DNA from: Pseudomonas sp. H1h
GTDB lineage: Bacteria > Pseudomonadota > Gammaproteobacteria > Pseudomonadales > Pseudomonadaceae
Assembly: GCF_000633255.1 (NCBI RefSeq)
Contig: NZ_AYMJ01000032.1
Location: 16,428 to 80,427 of the forward strand
DNA length: 64,000 nt
Direction: 5' to 3'
Made by a program: the position numbers and the translations under genes. The notes under the pieces are model-generated. The model was given only the letters and a program-made list of their open reading frames with translations. It ran no database searches and had not been told where the DNA came from. Below are positions 24,953 to 32,619 of the stretch, piece by piece. Position 1 is the stretch's first letter. Each line of letters begins with the position of its first letter.

Positions 24953-25618
24953 TCAGCTTGTTGCGCCGCGCAACTCGACTTCAAACACCAGCGGCGTAAA
25001 CGGCGCAATCAGATCGCCCGCACCGTCGGCGCCATAGGCTTGATCAGATGGAATCACCAGTCGCCACTTGGCGCCCACCGGCATGTTCTGCAACGCGGTA
25101 CGCCAGCCGGCAATCACGCTGTCGAGGCTGAACCATTGCGGCTGAGTGTTCTGATCGAACACCGTGCCATCGGGTAGTCGGCCAACGTACAGCACCTGCA
25201 CTTTTCCATCCGGCCCGGCCTTGGCGCCATTGCCCGGTGTCAGCTCGGTCAGCAGGATGCCGTCGGCCAGTTCCTTCACACCCGGTTTGGCTTTTTCTGC
25301 GGTGAGAAAACGCTGCTCGTTTTCCATCGCGGCATCGCTTGAAGGCAGCGCCGAATGCTCGGCGTTTTGTGCTTCATGATCGGCCAGGATCTGCTCGATC
25401 CGCGCTTCGCTCAGGGCCAGTGGCTTGCCTTGATAGGCCTGCTGCAAACCGTCGACCAGTGCCTGGATCTGCAATTGCGGCACCTCTTGGCGCAGCCGTT
25501 CACCGAGACTGGCGCCGAGGCTGTAGGCCAGATCATGGGCGTCGCTCGTGGTGGTTTTTTCGTCGGCGTGGGCGGCGGAAAAAATCATGCAGAGGGATAA
25601 AAAAAAGTAGCGCGACAT
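24953..25618 (-). CDS. periplasmic FKBP-type peptidyl-prolyl isomerase
   Basis: A 221-residue FKBP-type isomerase with a signal peptide (residues 1 to about 18, ending AAHA-DEK). An N-terminal FkpA/Mip-like dimerisation region (LAYSLGASLGERL, QALVDGLQQAYQG) leads to the C-terminal FKBP domain with YVGRLPDGTVFDQ, VIAGWRTALQNMPVGAKW and PSDQAYG. It assists folding of exported proteins. I start at 25618, as GGAGAG lies five bases upstream; an upstream GTG gives two more residues. Neighbours are algQ (convergent) and algP (divergent). Confidence 0.92.
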   Translation of the reverse strand: MSRYFFLSLCMIFSAAHADEKTTTSDAHDLAYSLGASLGERLRQEVPQLQIQALVDGLQQAYQGKPLALSEARIEQILADHEAQNAEHSALPSSDAAMENEQRFLTAEKAKPGVKELADGILLTELTPGNGAKAGPDGKVQVLYVGRLPDGTVFDQNTQPQWFSLDSVIAGWRTALQNMPVGAKWRLVIPSDQAYGADGAGDLIAPFTPLVFEVELRGATS

Positions 25619-25810
25619 GGGCACTCTCCGTCCTGAGATGCGGGCGATTATGCCAGCGCGAACGTCTGCAACGGTGAACTGCTTTTGTCTTTGTGCAGAA
25701 CATTTTCACTTCGTTGCAACGCAATGGTTTCGTTACTGTCAAGATGACCTAGCGGCGGTAACTGCAGAGGTCTAGTATGAGCCGCACTCACGTCAGCCAG
25801 GAGGTAAACC

Positions 25811-26941
25811 ATGTCGGCCACCAAGAAGCCTGTAAACACTCCGTTGCACTTACTCCAACAACTCTCGGGCAGCCTGCTCGAGCATTTGGAAAACGCTTGC
25901 TCCCAAGCCTTGGCTGATGCTGAAAAACTGCTCGCCAAACTGGAAAAGCAACGCGGCAAGGCGCAAGAAAAACTGCACAAGTCCCGCACCAAATTGCAGG
26001 ACGCAGCCACTGCCGGTAAAGCCAAGGCACAGAACAAGGCCAAGGCTGCCGTGAAGGAGCTTGAAGACCTGCTCGATGCGCTGAAGGATCGTCAGTCCGA
26101 CACCCGCAGCTACATTCTGCAACTCAAGCGCGATGCCCAGGAAAGCCTGAAACTGGCCCAGGGTGTCGGTCGCGTGCAGGAAGCCGCCGGCAAGGCACTG
26201 ACCTCCCGCGCAGCCAAACCTGCAGCAGCACCTGCGAAGAAAGCGGCAGGCAAACCTGCTGCGGCGAAAGCCCCTGCGAAAACCGCTGCTGCCAAGCCTG
26301 CGGCCAAACCAGCAGCCAAGGCGCCAGCTAAAGCAGCGGCCAAACCTGCTGCAAAAACCGCGGTGAAAAAACCTGCTGCGGCCAGCGCTGCAAAACCTGC
26401 CGCACGCACTGCCGCCGCCAAGCCGGCTGCTGCAAAACCAGCTGCCAAGCCAGCAGCCAAACCGGCTGCTCGCAAAGCGACTCCGGCAAAAACCGCCGCG
26501 GCTAAACCAGCGGCTAAACCAGCTGCCAAAGTTGCAGTAAAACCGGCTGCCAAGCCAGCCGCCAAAACTGCAGCGGCCAAGCCTGCGACCAAACCGGTCG
26601 CTGCCAAACCAGCTGCCAAAGCCGTTGCCAAGCCTGCCGCGAAAACCGCTGCCAAACCTGCTGCGGCCAAACCGGCAACCGCTGCTGCCAAGCCAGTAGC
26701 CAAGCCTGCTGCCAAACCAGCAGTTGCCAAGCCAGCAGCAAAACCAGCCGCCAAACCTGCCGCGAAAAAACCGGCCGCCGCCAAACCAGCCGCCGCGAAA
26801 CCGGCGACCGCACCTGCCGCCAAGCCAGCCGCTCCAGCGCCGGCCGCTGCACCTGCCGCCGCTTCTACCTCGACCACCACGACTGCGCCAGCGCCGGCCG
26901 CTGCGTCGAGCGCCACCAGCAACCCGACCAGCGCGTCCTAA
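25811..26941 (+). CDS. algP: histone H1-like transcriptional regulator AlgP
   Basis: A 376-residue AlgP (AlgR3). Residues 1 to about 130 form a helical, charged N-terminal domain (LAKLEKQRGKAQEKLHKSR, KELEDLLDAL). The rest, about 235 residues, is a tandem array of AKPAA/KPAAK-type repeats like eukaryotic histone H1 tails, ending in an Ala/Pro/Ser/Thr tail. It binds DNA and was first linked to alginate control in P. aeruginosa, though its general importance is debated. The repeat DNA is prone to copy-number change. An AGGAGG site lies just upstream of the start. The stop overlaps that of the convergent next gene by four bases. Confidence 0.95.
   Translation: MSATKKPVNTPLHLLQQLSGSLLEHLENACSQALADAEKLLAKLEKQRGKAQEKLHKSRTKLQDAATAGKAKAQNKAKAAVKELEDLLDALKDRQSDTRSYILQLKRDAQESLKLAQGVGRVQEAAGKALTSRAAKPAAAPAKKAAGKPAAAKAPAKTAAAKPAAKPAAKAPAKAAAKPAAKTAVKKPAAASAAKPAARTAAAKPAAAKPAAKPAAKPAARKATPAKTAAAKPAAKPAAKVAVKPAAKPAAKTAAAKPATKPVAAKPAAKAVAKPAAKTAAKPAAAKPATAAAKPVAKPAAKPAVAKPAAKPAAKPAAKKPAAAKPAAAKPATAPAAKPAAPAPAAAPAAASTSTTTTAPAPAAASSATSNPTSAS
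26200..26840. repeat. tandem AKPAA-coding repeats within algP
   Basis: Imperfect tandem 12- to 15-base units such as GCCAAACCTGCT and AAACCAGCAGCC encode the AlgP tail. Unit length varies and synonymous codons differ, so the array is old but likely unstable. Antisense reading gives a long Ala/Gly-rich open frame that is not a gene. Confidence 0.85.
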
Positions 26942-27402
26942 GTGCCGGTTGCCGCGACGCGCAGCACTTGCAGCGCGTCGCGGTTCGGGCTGGCGGCCAT
27001 TGCCGCCAGACGCTCAAGCCATTCTTCCGACGCGGATGCAGCCTGCAACGGCCAGTCCTGAGCGACCTGTTCCAGTTGCCACAGCAGATGCCGTTCGGCT
27101 TCCAGCTCCAGCGCCTTCATCTGTTCACGCAGGGCCTTGAGCACCGGGTCTTCCTCGGCCAGGGTTTTCCATTGAGTGCGTAATGCACGCAGCGGCTGCA
27201 CCACCTCCACATCCCAAGGCCCCACCAGCATTTTCAGCTGTTCTACGCGCTGTTCGTCGCAGGCCACGCCACGTTGTTCCAGCCACAGACCGCACAGCAA
27301 CAGGCACACATTGGCCCCCGCCGTTTGCAGTTGCAGGCAGGCATGTTCCACGCCCGGTCGGGCGTAGATGGCAAGGGAAAAGCTCCACAGGTCAGAGGAC
27401 AT
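26938..27402 (-). CDS. TIGR02444 family protein
   Basis: A 154-residue protein of the TIGR02444 family, known only from gammaproteobacteria and of unknown function. It starts MSSDLWSFSLAIYARPGVE and contains ACLQLQTAGANVCLLLCGLWLEQRG, the most conserved stretch, then a mostly helical remainder. It converges on algP, their stop codons sharing 26938-26941, and is divergent from the ABC-F gene 50 bases away, implying compact, possibly overlapping promoters. Confidence 0.88.
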   Translation of the reverse strand: MSSDLWSFSLAIYARPGVEHACLQLQTAGANVCLLLCGLWLEQRGVACDEQRVEQLKMLVGPWDVEVVQPLRALRTQWKTLAEEDPVLKALREQMKALELEAERHLLWQLEQVAQDWPLQAASASEEWLERLAAMAASPNRDALQVLRVAATGT

Positions 27403-27452
27403 CGTGCTACTCGCGCCAGTTGTGAGCGAAGCTGGTAGACTCCGCCGCCATT

Positions 27453-29363
27453 ATGATCCGACTTCAGAACCTGACTTTACAGCGTGGCCCGCAACGTCTG
27501 CTAGAAGACGCCGAGCTGACCCTGCACGCCGGCCACAAAGCCGGCCTCATCGGTGCCAACGGCGCCGGCAAATCCAGCCTGTTTGCCCTGTTGCGCGGCG
27601 AGTTGCATCCGGACTCGGGCGATTGCCTGTTGCCGGCCGACTGGCGCATCGCGCACATGCGCCAGGAGGTCGACACCCTCGAGCGCCTGGCGGTCGACTA
27701 TGTGCTCGATGGCGACCTGCGTCTACGCGAAGTGCAGCGTGACCTCGCCGCCGCCGAAGCGGCCCACGATGGCACGGCACTGGCCCGTTTGCACGCCGAA
27801 CTCGACAGCGCTGACGGCTATACCGCCGATGCACGTGCGCGCAAATTGCTGGCCGGTCTTGGTTTCACCAACGAGCAGATGGATCGTCAGGTAGGAGATT
27901 TCTCCGGTGGCTGGCGGATGCGTCTGAACCTGGCGCAGGCCTTGATGTGTCCATCGGACCTGTTGCTGCTCGACGAACCGACCAACCACCTGGACCTCGA
28001 CGCAATCATCTGGCTCGAAGAGTGGCTGAAAAGCTACCCGGGTACTTTGCTGCTGATTTCCCACGACCGCGACTTCCTCGATGAAGTGGTCGATCACGTG
28101 GCCCATGTCGATCAGCGCAAACTGACCCTGTACCGGGGCGGCTATACCGCGTTTGAACGTGCCCGTGCCGAACGTCTGGCCCAGCAACAGCAGGCTTACG
28201 AGAAGCAGCAGGCGCAACGTGCGCACATGGAAAGCTACATCGCTCGCTTCAAGGCCCAGGCCACCAAGGCCCGTCAGGCGCAGAGCCGGATCAAGGCCCT
28301 GGAGCGCATGGAAGAGCTGTCGGCGGCCCACGTCGATTCGCCGTTCGATTTCGTGTTCCGCGAGTCGACCAAGATCTCCAGCCCGCTGATCGACCTGTCC
28401 GATGCACGTCTGGGTTATGGCGATAAAACCATCCTGGAGAAGGTCAAGCTGCAACTGACCCCAGGGGCGCGGATCGGCCTTCTCGGGCCGAACGGTGCCG
28501 GTAAATCGACCCTGATCAAGAACCTCGCCGGTGAGCTCGAGCCGCTGGGCGGGCGTCTGACCCGTGGCGAAAACACCGTTGTCGGCTACTTTGCCCAGCA
28601 TCAGCTCGACTCGCTGGATGCCAAGGCCAGCCCGTTGCTGCACTTGCAGCGACTGGCGCCGACCGAGCGCGAGCAGACCCTGCGTGACTTCCTCGGCGGT
28701 TTCGACTTCCGTGGCGCGCGCATCGACGAACCGGTGCTGAATTTCTCCGGTGGCGAAAAGGCGCGTCTGGCCCTGGCGTTGATCGCCTGGGAACGGCCGA
28801 ACCTGCTGCTGCTCGACGAACCGACCAACCACCTCGATCTGGAAATGCGCCTGGCGCTGACCATGGCGCTGCAGGAATTCAGCGGCGCGGTGTTGGTGGT
28901 GTCTCACGATCGTCACTTGCTCAAGAGCACCACCGACAACTTCTACCTGGTCGCTGATGGCAAGGTCGAAGAGTTCGATGGCGATCTCGAAGACTACGCG
29001 CGCTGGCTGGTGGAATACCGTCAGCGCAACGCGCCGGTCAGCAACACGCCGGTCAATCCGGACAAGACCGACAAGAAAGCTCAGCGTCAGGCTGCCGCTG
29101 CGTTGCGTCAGCAACTGGCGCCGCACAAGCGTGAAGCCGACAAGCTCGAAGCTGAGCTGGGCAAGCTCCACGAGAAACTCGCCAAGGTCGATGCCAGTCT
29201 CGGTGACAGCGACATTTACGAGCCTGCTCGCAAGAATGAGCTGCGTGATCTGCTGGCCGAACAGGCCAGACTGAAGGTTCGCGAAGGCGAGCTGGAAGAA
29301 GCCTGGATGGCAGCGCTCGAAACCCTGGAAAGCATGCAGGCGGAGCTGGAGGCGCTGTCCTGA
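27453..29363 (+). CDS. yheS: ABC-F family ATPase (YheS-like)
   Basis: A 636-residue ABC-F protein: two ATP-binding cassettes with no membrane domain. Walker A motifs are GANGAGKSS near residue 34 and GPNGAGKST in the second half; signatures are SGGWRMRL and SGGEKARLAL; both Walker B motifs read LLLLDEPTNHLDL. The inter-domain linker (YEKQQAQRAHMESYIARFKAQATKARQ) and a C-terminal coiled coil (about 540-636) fit the YheS subgroup, ribosome-binding translation factors. It is coupled to the following MscS-like gene (TGATG). Confidence 0.93.
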   Translation: MIRLQNLTLQRGPQRLLEDAELTLHAGHKAGLIGANGAGKSSLFALLRGELHPDSGDCLLPADWRIAHMRQEVDTLERLAVDYVLDGDLRLREVQRDLAAAEAAHDGTALARLHAELDSADGYTADARARKLLAGLGFTNEQMDRQVGDFSGGWRMRLNLAQALMCPSDLLLLDEPTNHLDLDAIIWLEEWLKSYPGTLLLISHDRDFLDEVVDHVAHVDQRKLTLYRGGYTAFERARAERLAQQQQAYEKQQAQRAHMESYIARFKAQATKARQAQSRIKALERMEELSAAHVDSPFDFVFRESTKISSPLIDLSDARLGYGDKTILEKVKLQLTPGARIGLLGPNGAGKSTLIKNLAGELEPLGGRLTRGENTVVGYFAQHQLDSLDAKASPLLHLQRLAPTEREQTLRDFLGGFDFRGARIDEPVLNFSGGEKARLALALIAWERPNLLLLDEPTNHLDLEMRLALTMALQEFSGAVLVVSHDRHLLKSTTDNFYLVADGKVEEFDGDLEDYARWLVEYRQRNAPVSNTPVNPDKTDKKAQRQAAAALRQQLAPHKREADKLEAELGKLHEKLAKVDASLGDSDIYEPARKNELRDLLAEQARLKVREGELEEAWMAALETLESMQAELEALS

Positions 29364-29944
29364 TGGATGCGTTCAAGCTTCCTTTGCCGGCAGTGTGGGT
29401 CGAGCCGATCTGGCTCGGCGTGCAGATTCTGCTGATCCTGCTGGCCGGTTATCTGGCTCAGCGTTTCGTTGCCAAAGGCCTGACCCGTCTGGGTGAGCGC
29501 TACCCGTTCCCGCCGCAGTTGCTGATGCCGCTGCGCGGCGGGCTGCGCTGGCTGATCATGGGCAGTGCGCTGATCTTTGTGCTGGAACGCCTCGGCGTGT
29601 CGGCCACGGTGCTGTGGACGGCGCTGTCGGGTTTCGTCGCGGTGGCGGCGGTGGCGTTCTTCGCCATGTGGAGTGTGCTGTCGAACCTGCTCTGCGCGAT
29701 CCTGATCTTCACCGTCGGCCCGTTCCGTCTGGGTGATGTGGTCGAACTGGTCGACACCACCGACAAGCCGGGTGTCAAAGGCCGGGTGGTGGCGATCAAT
29801 CTGCTCTACACCACGTTGATTGAGGCTGAGGAACTGGGCACCGGCAGCGCCATGGTGCAAGTGCCGAACAGCCTGTTCTTCCAGCGCTCGGTGCGGCGCT
29901 GGCGCGGCAGCGATGTGTTTCCTTCCGGCGGTTTCGAAAAGTAG
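29363..29944 (+). CDS. small mechanosensitive channel family protein
   Basis: A 193-residue MscS-family protein with three hydrophobic spans in the first 120 residues and the start of the MscS beta domain (FRLGDVVELVDTTDKPGVKGRVVAINLLYT). The pore-lining third helix has the alternating Ala/Gly type pattern (VAAVAFFAMWSVLSNLLCAIL). It is shorter than E. coli MscS (286) and lacks the C-terminal vestibule domain, as in other small homologues. It starts on the last base of the upstream stop, so it is cotranscribed with the ABC-F gene. A REPIN follows. Confidence 0.88.
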   Translation: MDAFKLPLPAVWVEPIWLGVQILLILLAGYLAQRFVAKGLTRLGERYPFPPQLLMPLRGGLRWLIMGSALIFVLERLGVSATVLWTALSGFVAVAAVAFFAMWSVLSNLLCAILIFTVGPFRLGDVVELVDTTDKPGVKGRVVAINLLYTTLIEAEELGTGSAMVQVPNSLFFQRSVRRWRGSDVFPSGGFEK

Positions 29945-29970
29945 ATTGCCCGGGCGTCTGATCTGACGCC

Positions 29971-30061
29971 TTCGCGAGCAGGCCCGCTCCCACAGTGTCC
30001 TGAGTGGAACACACAATGTGTGAACACCAAAGATCCTGGTGGGAGCGGGCCTGCTCGCGAA
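29971..30061. repeat. REPIN (paired inverted REP sequences)
   Basis: Inverted TTCGCGAGCAGGCCCGCTCC copies with spacer containing GTGTGAACACCAA, between the MscS-like and LysE genes, both rightward. Confidence 0.92.
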
Positions 30062-30164
30062 GGTGCCCCTGGTAGCCCCACAATATTCAGCAAAAAATCG
30101 GTAGTCATCCATTCAAACCCGGATTAGCTTAGGCATTTGTCACGAACATGAGCCGAGGTGTGCG

Positions 30165-30797
30165 ATGGAGCTACAAACATGGCTGGCGTTTTTCGCCGCC
30201 TGCTGGGTGATCAGTCTGTCCCCGGGCGCCGGCGCCATTGCGTCGATGTCCAGCGGTCTGCAATACGGTTTCTGGCGTGGTTACTGGAACGCCCTCGGTC
30301 TGCAGATCGGCCTCGCGGTACAGATTGCGATCGTCGGCGCCGGTGTGGGCGCGATCCTCACCGCTTCGGCCACCGCGTTCTATGCGATCAAATGGTTCGG
30401 TGTGGCGTATCTGGTCTATCTGGCGGTCAAGCAATGGCGTGCGCTGCCCATGGACATGAGCGATGACGCGGCGGTACGGCCGATCGGCAAACCGTTGGCG
30501 CTGGTGTTCCGCGGTTTTCTGGTGAACATCAGCAACCCCAAGGCGCTGGTGTTCATGCTGGCGGTGCTGCCGCAGTTCATCAATCCGCATGCTCCGCTGC
30601 TGATGCAGTACCTGGTGATCGGCGTGACCATGATCTGCGTTGATCTGATCGTCATGGCCGGCTACACCGGGCTGGCATCGAAGGTGCTGCGCCTGTTGCG
30701 CACACCGAAACAGCAGAAGCGCATGAACCGCACGTTTGCCGGGCTGTTCATCGGCGCGGCGGCGTTTATGGCGACGTTGCGCAAAGCCGCTGCGTAA
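30165..30797 (+). CDS. LysE/RhtB family amino acid exporter
   Basis: A 210-residue inner-membrane translocator of the LysE superfamily with about six hydrophobic spans. Family signatures are SLSPGAGAIASMSSGLQYGFWRG near the N-terminus and the central GFLVNISNPKALVFMLAVLPQF. Such proteins export amino acids such as homoserine, threonine or lysine; the substrate cannot be assigned. A strong bidirectional terminator follows and separates it from the convergent envelope operon. Confidence 0.9.
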   Translation: MELQTWLAFFAACWVISLSPGAGAIASMSSGLQYGFWRGYWNALGLQIGLAVQIAIVGAGVGAILTASATAFYAIKWFGVAYLVYLAVKQWRALPMDMSDDAAVRPIGKPLALVFRGFLVNISNPKALVFMLAVLPQFINPHAPLLMQYLVIGVTMICVDLIVMAGYTGLASKVLRLLRTPKQQKRMNRTFAGLFIGAAAFMATLRKAAA

Positions 30798-30810
30798 AGC
30801 GTACAGGCAC

Positions 30811-30842
30811 AAAAAAGGCGACCTTCTCAGGTCGCCTTTTTC
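30811..30842. terminator. bidirectional terminator between lysE and the lipoprotein operon
   Basis: AAAAAGGCGACCT, loop TCTC, AGGTCGCCTTTTT, a perfect long stem with A and T tracts, between convergent genes. Confidence 0.92.
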
Positions 30843-30858
30843 GTTTACGGCTGTCGAA

Positions 30859-31602
30859 TCAGTGAAGAATCACCGGCGCCGTATCGCGCGGCAGGTTGTT
30901 GCGTTGCTGCGGCTCACGCGGCTGCTCGTAACCGCCGCCACCGAGCTGTTGGCTCAATTGCCCGGCGACGTCCTCGCCCAGTGCCTTGGACACCTCACGC
31001 ACCACCCGAGGGCGGTTCAGCGAGATCTTGATGTCGCGCCCGTTCACCAGTTTGGTGTCCTGCGCTTCACCCATCGCCGTGAAGGCTGAAGTGATCTCGT
31101 AGGTCTTGGTGTTGATCAGACTGAAATCCGCCACCAGCGTCAGGCCCAGTACCGCCGAATAGCTGTCGGTGTGCGCCAGCTCGTTCATGTCCTGGGTGAA
31201 GTCGATGTCGGACACCGTGCCGAACAGCACATAGTCGGCGCCTTTGAAGCTGCCGGCCTTGATGCGTTTGATAACGTCATAGACGTCACCCTTGGACGAC
31301 GCGGTGTACGGCGTGCCCTGCACCAGCTGGAACATGCCGGTACGCAGGATTTCACCCTTGATGTCGCCGGTGAATTTACGCAGCTCACCCTGCTCGATAT
31401 AGCTGGTGGTCGCTTCCAGCTCGTTATAGCTCGAAGAGCCACTGGAGCTGTAGTAACCCTCGCGGTAATTGTTCTGCGCCGAAACGATGTGGATGTATTG
31501 CTCCACACGCTCCTGATACGCCAGATCCGTCACCGCGACTTTGGGGGCCGCTTGCACGCTGAACGCGCAAGCCAGGGCCATCATGCCAATCCATGCGCGC
31601 AT
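30859..31602 (-). CDS. periplasmic LpoB/CsgG-like protein
   Basis: A 247-residue exported protein with a Sec signal peptide (about 1-18, cut after VQA). The mature part begins KVAVTDLAYQERV and contains EILRTGMFQLVQG, ADYVLFGTVSDI and ADFSLINTKTYEITSAFTAMG, the pattern of the CsgG/LpoB/TolB-N type fold. There is no lipobox cysteine, unlike its upstream neighbour, so it is likely soluble in the periplasm. It ends with a Gln/Pro/Arg-rich tail. It is the last gene of a five-gene operon, four bases after the LpoB-like lipoprotein. Function not established. Confidence 0.8.
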   Translation of the reverse strand: MRAWIGMMALACAFSVQAAPKVAVTDLAYQERVEQYIHIVSAQNNYREGYYSSSGSSSYNELEATTSYIEQGELRKFTGDIKGEILRTGMFQLVQGTPYTASSKGDVYDVIKRIKAGSFKGADYVLFGTVSDIDFTQDMNELAHTDSYSAVLGLTLVADFSLINTKTYEITSAFTAMGEAQDTKLVNGRDIKISLNRPRVVREVSKALGEDVAGQLSQQLGGGGYEQPREPQQRNNLPRDTAPVILH

Positions 31603-31605
31603 TGC

Positions 31606-32193
31606 TTAACGCTCCGTGGTTTTGCGGATCTCTTTTTCGTCCATCCACTCGGCCAGACCGCTTTCAACGTCGATCAGTTGCAGGCTGAATTTGTAGAACA
31701 CGTCCTTGTAGTCGCTGCTGCGCTTGACGATCGAGCTGATCGAACCTTCCAGGCGGTACTTGGCGGCGATCATGTTGCCGGTCTTGGCCACGCTGCTCTT
31801 CTTGTACAGGCCGCTCTGGTTTTGCAGCTTGAGCTGATCAACCTGGCTCTGCATCGCGGTGTTGTCGCTGGCGAAGCGGGCGGTGCCGGACTTCATCAGC
31901 TGGGTCTTGATGCTGGTGGTGATTTCGCGGGTATCGATGTACTCGCTGGTCTTGTTCTTCACGTCGTAGACCTGCACCACCGGACGGCCCTGCAGAATGC
32001 CGGACTGGGCCAGCGAGCGGGTCATCGACTCGGCGATCATTTGCAGATCGGTCGAACCGAATTCATTGGTCACGGTTTCAACCGCTTTGGTGTCGCCGTA
32101 GCTGATGTTCTTGCTGCCCAGGGTCGGCGAGGTGTTGGCGCAACCGGAAGCCAGCAGGGCGAGGACAGCGATCAAGGAAAAGCGTGCAAACAT
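31606..32193 (-). CDS. LpoB-like penicillin-binding protein activator family lipoprotein
   Basis: A 195-residue lipoprotein with signal peptide MFARFSLIAVLALLASGC and lipobox ASGC. The mature protein matches the LpoB (YcfM) family: GSTDLQMIAESMTRSL, GRPVVQVYDVKNKTSEYIDT and AAKYRLEGSISSIV. In enterobacteria LpoB stands on the outer membrane and activates PBP1b. Pseudomonas PBP1b is activated instead by LpoP, so this LpoB-like protein may have another partner. It is preceded by a YcfL-like lipoprotein, the same pairing as ycfL-lpoB in E. coli. Confidence 0.85.
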   Translation of the reverse strand: MFARFSLIAVLALLASGCANTSPTLGSKNISYGDTKAVETVTNEFGSTDLQMIAESMTRSLAQSGILQGRPVVQVYDVKNKTSEYIDTREITTSIKTQLMKSGTARFASDNTAMQSQVDQLKLQNQSGLYKKSSVAKTGNMIAAKYRLEGSISSIVKRSSDYKDVFYKFSLQLIDVESGLAEWMDEKEIRKTTER

Positions 32194-32229
32194 GGGAGTG
32201 CTCTCTAAAACAGGAATAGGGTGGCGGAC

Positions 32230-32604
32230 TTAAGGCGTCTTGAGTTCCAGACGGAAATCCACGGCTTTGGGGGTCGGGGCGATGCCCTGAATGAAGCTGG
32301 TCTGGGCGCCGTACATCATCTGGCTTTTCCAGACTTCTTCCTCGGCAATCGGGAAACCTTCCGGGCCGAGCCAGGCGAAGCGGTAGTAGAACGTCTTGTT
32401 GCTGTTGAGGGTGTTGGTCAACTGCACATTGACGGTCATGAAGCCGTTCTCGCGGGCCACGCGCATGGCGCCGACTGCGATGTGTTTCTGCGGGCCCATG
32501 GCCACGACCTTGCTCGCGGCGCTGCCCGGCTCAGGTGGTGGCGGGGTGGCGCAGCCGCTCGCCAGGACGGCGAGGGCGGCAACGGCGATGAGTTTGAAGC
32601 GCAT
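32230..32604 (-). CDS. YcfL/DUF1425 family lipoprotein
   Basis: A 124-residue lipoprotein with signal peptide MRFKLIAVAALAVLASGC and lipobox ASGC, then a Pro-rich start (ATPPPPEPG). The domain has VNVQLTNTLNSNKTFYYRFAWLGPEGFP, the beta-sandwich pattern of the YcfL family. E. coli ycfL lies directly beside lpoB, and the same gene order is kept here. The function is unknown, but the conserved neighbourhood suggests a joint role with the LpoB-like protein at the outer membrane. Confidence 0.85.
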   Translation of the reverse strand: MRFKLIAVAALAVLASGCATPPPPEPGSAASKVVAMGPQKHIAVGAMRVARENGFMTVNVQLTNTLNSNKTFYYRFAWLGPEGFPIAEEEVWKSQMMYGAQTSFIQGIAPTPKAVDFRLELKTP

Positions 32605-32619
32605 GCAAAGACTCCGTTC

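Noticed and set aside
26200..26840. CRISPR-like regular repeats
   Set aside because: Repeats are in frame inside algP, 12-15 bases, without unique spacers; they encode AKPAA units.
26110..26922. Ala/Gly/Leu-rich leftward frame opposite algP
   Set aside because: Low-complexity product of reading the AlgP repeat on the other strand; mimics membrane segments.
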